Source of the DNA: Planctomycetales bacterium
GTDB lineage: Bacteria; Planctomycetota; Phycisphaerae; SM23-33
Length of the DNA: 9,735 bases
Direction of reading: 5' to 3'
NCBI GenBank assembly: GCA_030631085.1
Contig: DAOVLV010000041.1
Location: 1 to 9,735 of the forward strand
The notes beneath the pieces are model-generated. The model was given only the letters and a program-made list of their open reading frames with translations, had not been told where the DNA came from and searched no databases. Both the position numbers and the translations under genes were made by a program. Of this stretch, positions 1-6,617 are shown piece after piece (the first letter of the stretch is position 1; each line of letters starts with the position of its first letter).

Positions 1-34
1 CCGCGTCAAAAGTTTTGCGTTCCATGCTGTTCAT
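1..34 (-). CDS. 5' end of a leftward gene, cut by the window edge
   Basis: Reading leftward from an ATG at 34 gives MNSMERKTFDA before the edge; an in-frame second ATG lies at 25. Only about 11 codons are visible, so no family can be assigned. The start 'RKTFDAV-like' resembles the N-termini of small hypothetical or antitoxin-like proteins that I recall, but this is weak. The main support is the well-formed sigma70-type promoter just upstream (50-77), which would give a leader of about 9 nt to the first ATG or about 18 nt to the second. No clear Shine-Dalgarno sequence is seen. It could also be a chance open stretch. Confidence 0.4.
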   Translation of the reverse strand, partial: MNSMERKTFDA

Positions 35-49
35 GTCCGGTCAAAACGA

Positions 50-77
50 ATAATACAAGTCTGTGCATCGGTGTCAA
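50..77 (-). promoter_or_regulatory. Sigma70-type promoter for the partial leftward gene
   Basis: On the minus strand, TTGACA (77 to 72, six of six to consensus) is followed after a 16-bp spacer by TATTAT (55 to 50, five of six). Transcription would start near 43, just upstream of the ATG at 34. Hexamer match and spacing are the best in the window. Use of this consensus in the host is assumed. Confidence 0.5.
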
Positions 78-140
78 TGATACTCGTTCAAAACCAAAAT
101 GACCAATGATGAAAAGAGGCTGGGTAAAGTCGTTAGACAT

Positions 141-334
141 TAATACTGCTACGAAACTTCGGTCGTCGCAGATAAACCGTTTCGCGTACGAGTAATCAGT
201 GTAATTCGTAATTCGTAATTGGTAATTGGTAAAAAAAACCGACGCTCTGTTACGAATTACGAATTACTCAATTACCAATTACAGAACAAGCAGCTACCGC
301 CACCAATGAGAAGTAAAGTTTCGTTGTAGTACTA
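141..334. repeat. Imperfect inverted repeat framing the heptamer arrays
   Basis: The 19-bp segment 141-159 (taatactgctacgaaactt) matches the reverse complement of 316-334 at 16 of 19 positions. The right arm overlaps the start of the leftward heptamer array (327-417), and the left arm precedes the rightward array (201-231). A second, perfect 10-bp inverted pair, AGTAATCAGT, lies at 191-200 and 408-417. The remaining bases of 78-190 and 283-315 hold no gene or other structure that I can support. Confidence 0.4.
201..282. repeat. Heptanucleotide arrays in inverted orientation, potential hairpin
   Basis: 201-231 reads GTAATTC, GTAATTC, GTAATTG, GTAATTG, GTA in direct tandem. 250-282 carries the same 7-bp unit on the opposite strand. 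Bases 201-218 and 250-267 are perfect 18-bp reverse complements, so an AT-rich hairpin with a loop of about 31 nt is possible. The loop contains an A8 tract (231-238), which is a T-run on the minus strand. Lying downstream of the leftward TPR gene, it could help end that transcript, but the T-run sits inside the loop rather than after the stem, so it is not a classical intrinsic terminator. Confidence 0.7.
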
Positions 335-417
335 ATTACGAATTACTAATTACGAATTACCAATCACGAATTACCAATCACGAATTACCAATTACGAATT
401 ACCAATTACTGATTACT
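327..417 (-). repeat. Thirteen-unit heptanucleotide array overlapping a gene's 3' end
   Basis: Read leftward from 417, this is exactly thirteen 7-bp units of form NGTAATT, with first bases A A G C G C G C G C A C A. Units 1 and 13 diverge at the edges (AGTAATC, AGTACTA). The alternation of G- and C-initial units makes an effective 14-bp period. Two units carry the same CGTGATT variant 14 bp apart, which suggests growth by duplicating 14-mers. The first units encode the last residues (S-N-Q) and the TAA stop of the TPR gene, so the array has either invaded or extended the gene's end. Confidence 0.8.
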
Positions 418-3246
418 GTATTCGTCGATCATTTGCAGAACTTCCTTGGCTTGGCTTTGCGGGTCGAGTTCGAGTGCTTTTTGTGCGGCAGCGCGGGCTT
501 CGGAAAGTTGTTCGGATTTTTTTGATACGCTTGCAGCACGGTAATAGACCATCGCCAACTGCGTCCACGAATCGGCGTTTTTCGGGTCGATCAGGCAGGT
601 GCTTCGCATCGACCGGATAGCGAGATCGTAGTTATTCCCCGCTACGTGCAGCCCCGCCATTGCCTTATGAACACCGGCGTCGTAGGGATTGATATTGAGA
701 ACCTGGTTGTAATAGTACAGCGCCTGTTCGGTCTTTCCGGCAGTGCGGTAGATGTCGGCGATCTGGCGGGCGTACCTGGGGTCCTTCATCGTCCGCCGGT
801 GCAGTTCGGCGAGGTTCGGAAGCGCTTTTTCAGCCTGGCCCATCTGCATGTAGAGTTTGGCGAGTTTCTTGTATCCATAGGGGTCGAGCCGGCGTCGCAC
901 TTTGTATGACTCAAGTGCAGCGATGGCTTCAGGCCAGTGGCGTTTGGCGAGATAGCAATCGGCGAGTATTCTGGCGGCTTTGGGCGAACGTGGCTTTACC
1001 TCTTCGAGCCTGCGGGCGAGCGCAATTGCTTCGCCGTACTTCTTCTTCCTGGCCAGAACGCCTCCCAGCACTGCCAGCGCCCTGGGGTCTTTGGGATTGT
1101 CCTTTAATGCCTTGCGAGCGGCGGACTCGGACATTCTCTTGAGCGGCTTTGAGGCAAAACCCCACGATTCAATCTGCTTAATCGCCCAGGCGCGGAAATC
1201 CTTGTCAAACTGTTCCTCGGTGGTGTTGAGGACTTCGGCGAAAACCTTCGTTTGTGTCCATCCGTCGCGGAAGCCGTTGAGCATCTTGATAATAGCGTCG
1301 TATTTCTTCTTTTCGACGATGTATTCGAATATCCATTCTGACTGTGCGTACGCCAATGTGCGTGCGCCTCGTCCTCGCTTCTTACGGTCGGGACGGATGA
1401 AGCCCCAACTGAGCGATTTAATCGGATACAGTTTTTTGCTCCGCACAGCCTTAACCAGCAACCCGACAGCCTGGTAGTTTCTCCGGTCGGGCTGTTCCCA
1501 TACGGCGCATGATTCAGTGAACCAGTGCGGGATGCGGTTCTTCGTGGCGGTGAGCGTTACGGTGTGGGTGAATTCGTGCCGGAGCACAACCGCCCAGTTG
1601 AACGTGCCGAGTCCACTGCGCAACGGGTCGGGCGCGGGCATCCCGATGACCCGTCCGGTGCATGCGCCGACCGTATTGATCCATCCACGCCCGCTGATAC
1701 GCACGGAAAAGTCCTCATGCGTGGAGAACATTTCCACCAGGGTCTTTTTGTCCGGCTCGAAGTCAAAATCCTTGCAGATTTCGGGGTAGATTTTTTCAGC
1801 CTCTTGAGCCAGCAGGTCCAGCAGCACGGCGTCCTTTTCGCCATCGACTTTGATGATGAAATGCTCGGTCTCTTTGACCTGGTATTTTTTGAGTTTGCCC
1901 AGCAGATTGACGTAGCGGGCCACGTCCTGTCGGTAATCGTCGAGTTTGAAGGCTTTGTCGAGCGTTTCGGCGGCGAGTTTTTCCTGCCCGGTCTGCATAT
2001 AAAGTTGTCCCAGTCCGGTAACCGCTCCCGCCGATTCCGGCGCAAGTTCGATGGCCTTCTTGAAATATGTTTCCGCCTGGTCGAACTGGCGGGCTGCGGA
2101 AAGCCACTGGGCGATGGTCTCGTAGAGTTCGGAGCATTTGGGATTGATTTTCTCGACACGCTCAATGAATGGCTTGGCCTTGTCGGGGTTGAAAGTACGG
2201 ACATGAAGTGCCGCCATCAGCGACAACGCGTCGATGTTGTTCGGATTGACTTTCAGCACCTTTTCGATAACGGGGCCGACCTGGTCGAACTTCCGCCACC
2301 GAAACAATGTAGCGGCCTTGAGAATATGCGCGTCGGCGCAGTTTGGGTTGATTTTCAGGGCTTTTTCTGCCTCGGAAATCGCGTTCTCGAATCGCCACCT
2401 TTGCAGCAGGATTACACCTTTACCGACATAAACGTCGGGGATACGTTTATTAATCCTGTGTGCAAGATTGAATTCCTGCATTGCCGGTTTGGGCTTGTGT
2501 TTGCTGAGCAGGAACATACCGGCCGCTACGTTTGCGGGCCAGTATTTCTTGTCAACGCCCTGGTAGGCTTTCTGGAGGTAATTGTGCAGGATGTTCCTCG
2601 CCTGCTCGGACGCCTTTTGTCCGGTGAGAATGGCGTATCGGTCGAGGATTTTACCTGCGGCGACGAGGCTTTCGGCGTCCTTTGTGAAATCCTCGCGGGC
2701 GAGCGCCTTGTCGATGGCTTTGTACGCTTCAATCGCCTCGGCCTTTTTTCCGAGGATTTCGAGGGCCTGTCCGAGCCGAAGCACTGTCGGGGTCCAATCG
2801 TCGCGAAGCTTGAACGCCTTCCGGGCGGCTGACAATGCCTCGTCATATTTACCCGTCTCAGTCAGCAGTACCGACATCTGCACATGCCAGACGGCGTTTT
2901 TCTCGGCACGAGCGACGACGGCGCGGAGTGCGGCTATCGCCTCATCGTATTTACCGACAGCGGCATATGCCTCGGACAGACCTATGCTCGCCGGAACGTC
3001 TTCGGCGGGAGTTTCCGACAATTTTTTATATATGCCGGCAGCCTCGGCGTACTTTCCCGTCCAGTACAACTGCCTTGCCCGCTTGAGCGACGGTTTTGCA
3101 TCGGCTGGACGCGTCGCAGCGGCGGGTTTAGTGGTCGGCTTCGACGTTGCGTCTTTGATGATCTTGTTGACGTATCGCGGTATGCCGGCATTCAGACCGG
3201 CCGACAAAACCGCAACCAAAGCGATTGTTATTGCGAATTTACGCAT
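406..3246 (-). CDS. Secreted TPR protein with embedded gluzincin metallopeptidase domain
   Basis: The product is about 946 residues. It begins with a short basic end and hydrophobic core (MRKFAITIALVAVLSAGLNA), a likely Sec signal or membrane anchor, then a Pro/Ala/Thr/Lys-rich linker (about 35-53). Tetratricopeptide repeats fill about 54-436. Residues about 460-690 hold a zinc-peptidase domain of the peptidase MA-like type: HEFTH (H557, E558, H561) and WFTES with E578 as probable third ligand. More TPRs (about 705-935) follow, including 'YYNQVLNINPYDAGVHKAMAGL'-like units. TPRs normally bind protein partners, so an extracytoplasmic protease or scaffold is plausible; the substrate is unknown. 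I chose the ATG at 3246 because the signal sequence starts there and GAGAGAAG precedes it; an in-frame ATG at 3294 would add 16 non-signal-like residues. The stop lies within the heptamer array. Confidence 0.9.
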   Translation of the reverse strand: MRKFAITIALVAVLSAGLNAGIPRYVNKIIKDATSKPTTKPAAATRPADAKPSLKRARQLYWTGKYAEAAGIYKKLSETPAEDVPASIGLSEAYAAVGKYDEAIAALRAVVARAEKNAVWHVQMSVLLTETGKYDEALSAARKAFKLRDDWTPTVLRLGQALEILGKKAEAIEAYKAIDKALAREDFTKDAESLVAAGKILDRYAILTGQKASEQARNILHNYLQKAYQGVDKKYWPANVAAGMFLLSKHKPKPAMQEFNLAHRINKRIPDVYVGKGVILLQRWRFENAISEAEKALKINPNCADAHILKAATLFRWRKFDQVGPVIEKVLKVNPNNIDALSLMAALHVRTFNPDKAKPFIERVEKINPKCSELYETIAQWLSAARQFDQAETYFKKAIELAPESAGAVTGLGQLYMQTGQEKLAAETLDKAFKLDDYRQDVARYVNLLGKLKKYQVKETEHFIIKVDGEKDAVLLDLLAQEAEKIYPEICKDFDFEPDKKTLVEMFSTHEDFSVRISGRGWINTVGACTGRVIGMPAPDPLRSGLGTFNWAVVLRHEFTHTVTLTATKNRIPHWFTESCAVWEQPDRRNYQAVGLLVKAVRSKKLYPIKSLSWGFIRPDRKKRGRGARTLAYAQSEWIFEYIVEKKKYDAIIKMLNGFRDGWTQTKVFAEVLNTTEEQFDKDFRAWAIKQIESWGFASKPLKRMSESAARKALKDNPKDPRALAVLGGVLARKKKYGEAIALARRLEEVKPRSPKAARILADCYLAKRHWPEAIAALESYKVRRRLDPYGYKKLAKLYMQMGQAEKALPNLAELHRRTMKDPRYARQIADIYRTAGKTEQALYYYNQVLNINPYDAGVHKAMAGLHVAGNNYDLAIRSMRSTCLIDPKNADSWTQLAMVYYRAASVSKKSEQLSEARAAAQKALELDPQSQAKEVLQMIDEYSNQ

Positions 3247-3327
3247 GGATGCTTCTCTCATAAAGGACGTCAATTTCGCGCGCGAACCGACCATACGGCC
3301 CGCCTATTAGCGCACAAACCACCCCCC

Positions 3328-3333
3328 ATTATA
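3328..3333 (-). promoter_or_regulatory. Possible -10 element for the TPR-peptidase gene
   Basis: A perfect TATAAT is read leftward at 3333 to 3328 in the 155-bp gap between the DUF4091 stop and the TPR gene start. It would give a leader of about 75 nt. No recognisable -35 hexamer lies 16-18 bp upstream, so the assignment is weak. The same gap has a 4-bp GC stem (near 3390-3407) that is too poor to call a terminator. Confidence 0.3.
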
Positions 3334-3401
3334 GTATTCGACGCTTTTTTACCGCTACGGTTCCCTGAAATCGAAAAAATGTTATCTGCCCCCTCGCCGG
3401 G

Positions 3402-5264
3402 CTATTTACCTCGCAATGTTATGATAGTCTTGGCCAGGAGGCTTCGGGCATTCTGGAAGTCCGCGTATTTGGAAAATTCCACATCTTTTATTTTCCAGTT
3501 TCCGCGAACCATATAGGGATAGTTTCCCGACCCCGGCTTTGCATTATCCGGCAGCGCCTTTTTCAGAACGTACCCCCTGCCTGTTTCCTCGAAGAAAAAA
3601 CCATATCCGCCAAGCGCGTTAACTGATTTTGCTATCGCATCTCTGGCCGACTTTGCCGAATCCTTTTTTCCTTCTTTCTCCAATTTCCCGGCTATTTCGC
3701 TCAGGACGTGCAGGTACGCGTAATCTTCCAGACCGTCGCGTAAGGAAGACAATCGGATGGAGGCCAACAGGGGATTTTCCAGATCGGGCTTTTTTGTAAA
3801 GTATATTCTCCAGTTTACCCCGCTACCCTTCATGAAGCGGAGAGGCTTGGCGGGCACCCCAGCCTTGGGATAAGTCCTGGTTGCCGGATCGACTATGAAA
3901 TCCCAGGGCGAACCACTATAGTTCCTCCACAGATCAAACCCGTAAGACGTCCAGCCGGTTACGTCCAGTTGCCGGCAAAACCACGGTATTGATCTGACTT
4001 CGCCGTTGGAATTACTGTAAAGCCATTCCGGAGAACGATCACCCATAACGTACCACCAGACATGCTCGCCTTTGGTCCGCCTTTCCTTCATAAAATCACA
4101 GACGGCGTTATGCGGATTCCCCAATACCCATACCTTGTACGGGCCTAACTGCTCGAAGAGATTCGGAGTTCCCTTGTAGTCCAATATGCACCCGCCGTGA
4201 TGGCGCAGCCCGGCCTTTTCGGCCCATTCCTGATGCTTTTTTGCGAGTTTCCTCAACTCCGGCGTGCCAGGCTCATCTCTGCCAACCCATTCCACGAATA
4301 TGTCATTCCAGCCCTTCTTGTTGAGGAATTGGGCGAGTTGCTTGTAATACTCCGGCCAGCCAACTTTTGGACGGTTCACCGAAGGTAGAAATATCTGAAA
4401 CCTCTGCACTCCCTGACGCATCATCGTTTCGACCACTTCTTCATACAGGCTGAAGTCCACCTTGCCGTCTTTGGTTGTGCACCATACCCTCTGAAACGTC
4501 GCCCCCTGAATGTAATAATCAGATAGAATCCTGGCGTGGGCCTTGCAGTATTTGAGAATCTGCTTCTTGTCTTTGTGATCGTACCCCGCCCTCTTCATTG
4601 CCGCCGGTATGTCGCCGTATGGTATAACCCATAACGGGTTTTTTTTCGGGATCGCGAAATCCCACACCTTGAGTTTTATCTTCACCTTGCCGATAACCGT
4701 CTTGTCAGACGCTGTTACCTTTATTTCACCTTGATAAACACCCGCCTTCGTATCCCTTGGGACATGTACCGTAATCCATACAGGTTGCAAAAAACCTTTG
4801 TATAGACCAATCACCTTGTCATTAAGCAGAACGTCGGTCGTATATGACTGCCACTCCGCAACTTTTTTATAGATAACAAGTTTGGCATGGTGATAGCCCA
4901 CGGGATTGTATTGTATGTTTTTTCCGGAGATCGTTTTCCCGTCAGGCCTCGATAAATCCCCGCATCGAAGCGACACTTTCAGGCCATTTTTTCGGGGCAT
5001 CAGCAGTATTTGAAAAGACTCCCGCTCCCCCTTGGCGCAGAAGAGTTCGATTTCCTTATTTTTGGATAATTTGTCCGTATCCAATGCGGTTTCTTTGCCG
5101 CCGGTAACATACGCGCCCAGTATGTAGTAAGACTTAAAATCTCTCGTCGAGACCTTATCGTACGAACTCAGCACGCCTACCGAACAGTCCTGGCACATTC
5201 CAATCGCATTGAGAGAAACTATGATCGAAGCCAGGATCGCCATTCCACGAGTTTGTCCGCGCAT
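3402..5264 (-). CDS. Secreted DUF4091 glycoside-hydrolase-like protein
   Basis: The 620-residue product has a hydrophobic N-terminus (about 8-24) that looks like a Sec signal; the Cys at 24 lacks a proper lipobox. Residues about 45-200 look like an N-terminal beta-sandwich containing GERESFQI (79-86), typical of this family. About 210-450 has the alternating pattern of a TIM barrel, with WVGRDEPG (326-333) carrying the Asp-Glu-Pro motif at the expected active-site strand. The C-terminus has the DUF4091 signature RLSSLRDGLEDYAYL (504-518). Relatives are carbohydrate-active proteins of largely undetermined substrate, so a polysaccharide-degrading role outside the cytoplasm is inferred. AGGAG sits 8 nt before the ATG. 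It lies 42 bp downstream of the Gfo/Idh/MocA gene in the same direction, with a near-identical ribosome-binding context (ACAGGAGAA), suggesting one operon. Confidence 0.85.
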   Translation of the reverse strand: MRGQTRGMAILASIIVSLNAIGMCQDCSVGVLSSYDKVSTRDFKSYYILGAYVTGGKETALDTDKLSKNKEIELFCAKGERESFQILLMPRKNGLKVSLRCGDLSRPDGKTISGKNIQYNPVGYHHAKLVIYKKVAEWQSYTTDVLLNDKVIGLYKGFLQPVWITVHVPRDTKAGVYQGEIKVTASDKTVIGKVKIKLKVWDFAIPKKNPLWVIPYGDIPAAMKRAGYDHKDKKQILKYCKAHARILSDYYIQGATFQRVWCTTKDGKVDFSLYEEVVETMMRQGVQRFQIFLPSVNRPKVGWPEYYKQLAQFLNKKGWNDIFVEWVGRDEPGTPELRKLAKKHQEWAEKAGLRHHGGCILDYKGTPNLFEQLGPYKVWVLGNPHNAVCDFMKERRTKGEHVWWYVMGDRSPEWLYSNSNGEVRSIPWFCRQLDVTGWTSYGFDLWRNYSGSPWDFIVDPATRTYPKAGVPAKPLRFMKGSGVNWRIYFTKKPDLENPLLASIRLSSLRDGLEDYAYLHVLSEIAGKLEKEGKKDSAKSARDAIAKSVNALGGYGFFFEETGRGYVLKKALPDNAKPGSGNYPYMVRGNWKIKDVEFSKYADFQNARSLLAKTIITLRGK

Positions 5265-5306
5265 TTTAGATTCTCCTGTTTAGTTCACGTTCGTCTGCCG
5301 CCTATT

Positions 5307-6497
5307 TTACAGCCTTGGTACTTCTGTGTCTATTCCGCCGGTTTCGTTCGAGAGGTAGGCGGCGTAGATAGTCGCTATCGTGTCCAGCGCAAGGTCAAGC
5401 CCTGCCTGCGGGGATGAGCCGGTGGCAACGCAGGAAATGAAATCCTGCATCTCGGCGTGATAGCCCACGGTGAAATTCTCGTCAGGAGCGGCTGGGGACC
5501 AGCCCTCCTTCGTGCTTATCTTCTCGATAGTGTAAATATCCTCGTACTGGTCGCCGCGAGGATTGAACGTATCGACAAGGTTGGTCGGGCTGATGCGGCA
5601 GAGTGTTCGGTGATTGTTGGCGAAGACCTCGACGTAATCCGTCAGCCCGCCCAGCGACAGTTCGCTCGCGATAACGTCCGCCACAGTACCGTCGTCGAAT
5701 ACCACGTGCATTATACCGTAGTCCTCGATGTCATGGTAATCGGTGCGGATGAACCCGGCGTCCCTGTAACCCTCCAGCCGCGTGATTTCGTGAACTCGCG
5801 CGCTGACACTGACGGGTCTGATGGCTTGTCCGTTTCGCGCAAGCCCTTCCGTTTCCTTAAGATACAGCACGCCCCCAAGGGGATGACACGCCTTTCCCAT
5901 CAACGCCCCGCCGCCGGCGAATCGCCAGATGCCATAGACCGGCGAACCCGAACCGTTGTGCGACTCCTCGCCGACCATCCGAAGAACCTGCGCGCCGGTC
6001 TTTTCGATAATCTCGCGCTCCTTCTGGATGCTGGGGGCATAGACGTAATTCTCGGCGTATCCGAGAACGACGTTATTATCCCGCACCGCTTTTGCGATAC
6101 GCTTCAGCCGACCGATAACCTCTTCGAGCATCTGCTTCTTGTCGGCATGGTTGCCGAAAAACTCGTCCCCCGCGCCAGCAGGACCGAAACAACCCGTCAG
6201 CGGCTTTTCGCAGATAATACCCACCCCAGCCGAGGCTGCTGCGAGGATACCGTCTTCGTGCACATACGGCGGCGAGCAGATGTCCAGTACGTCGATATGC
6301 TCAAGCATAGCCTCAACGCTATCGAAAACCCGAATCCCATGTTCAGCCCCGAATTTGCTGCGACTTTCTTCCCGAAGCGAAGTAACCCCAGCCAATTCGA
6401 CCTCGAACCCATAAACCCGCCGAAGCGACTCAATATGAAACCCCGCAGCAAACCCCGCACCGACAATACCAACGCGTATCTTCTTCGTTACAGCCAT
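5307..6497 (-). CDS. Gfo/Idh/MocA family NAD(P)-dependent oxidoreductase
   Basis: The 396-residue product opens with a Rossmann fold: GIVGAGFAAGFH (10-21) carries the dinucleotide-binding glycines and ICSPPYVHED (73-82) the following strand. EKP (97-99) is the family's conserved Lys motif. GGGALMGKACHPLG (195-208) matches the region that supplies the catalytic His (H205), although the residue usually acidic just before it appears replaced (GKAC rather than DxG). Family members oxidise or epimerise sugars, inositols and amino sugars; the substrate cannot be read from sequence. No signal peptide, so cytoplasmic. The start is supported by CAGGAGAA, with AGGAG 11 nt before the ATG. A promoter lies in the heptamer array just upstream. 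Pairing with the DUF4091 gene suggests processing of a released saccharide. Confidence 0.92.
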   Translation of the reverse strand: MAVTKKIRVGIVGAGFAAGFHIESLRRVYGFEVELAGVTSLREESRSKFGAEHGIRVFDSVEAMLEHIDVLDICSPPYVHEDGILAAASAGVGIICEKPLTGCFGPAGAGDEFFGNHADKKQMLEEVIGRLKRIAKAVRDNNVVLGYAENYVYAPSIQKEREIIEKTGAQVLRMVGEESHNGSGSPVYGIWRFAGGGALMGKACHPLGGVLYLKETEGLARNGQAIRPVSVSARVHEITRLEGYRDAGFIRTDYHDIEDYGIMHVVFDDGTVADVIASELSLGGLTDYVEVFANNHRTLCRISPTNLVDTFNPRGDQYEDIYTIEKISTKEGWSPAAPDENFTVGYHAEMQDFISCVATGSSPQAGLDLALDTIATIYAAYLSNETGGIDTEVPRL

Positions 6498-6523
6498 CGT
6501 TTATCGTTCTCCTGTAGAAACTA

Positions 6524-6551
6524 ATGATAAATGCTAAATGAAAAATGTTAA
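6524..6551 (-). promoter_or_regulatory. Promoter of the oxidoreductase/DUF4091 operon, built from heptamers
   Basis: On the minus strand TTAACA (6551 to 6546, five of six to TTGACA), a 16-bp spacer and TATCAT (6529 to 6524, five of six to TATAAT) give a start near 6517 and a leader of about 20 nt containing the AGGAG at 6513-6509. The same 28 bp are four tandem plus-strand heptamers of form ATGNNAA (ATGATAA, ATGCTAA, ATGAAAA, ATGTTAA), so both hexamers lie in repeat units. AT-rich repeats can mimic promoters by chance; the position just before a well-marked start raises the odds. Confidence 0.45.
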
Positions 6552-6617
6552 ACGGCACAACCAAGCCACCCGCCTTCCAACCAACTTAGCACGCAACGGA
6601 TAGATCGCAGATAGTGA

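Noticed and set aside
201..417. CRISPR-like repeat array
   Set aside because: Units are 7 bp and contiguous, with no unique spacers of regular length and no cas genes.
1525..2832. A 435-codon plus-strand open frame opposite the TPR-peptidase gene
   Set aside because: It lies wholly antisense to a gene with clear TPR and HEFTH motifs. Its translation shows no domain, and the frame is open because of codon bias on the opposite strand.
3387..3410. Intrinsic terminator after the DUF4091 gene
   Set aside because: Only a 4-bp GC stem (GCCC/GGGC) that starts around the stop codon, with the T-run about eight bases downstream; too weak to call.
5457..6524. A 355-codon plus-strand open frame opposite the oxidoreductase
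   Set aside because: Antisense shadow of a gene with intact Rossmann and EKP motifs; no recognisable domain and no ribosome site that compares with the minus-strand gene.
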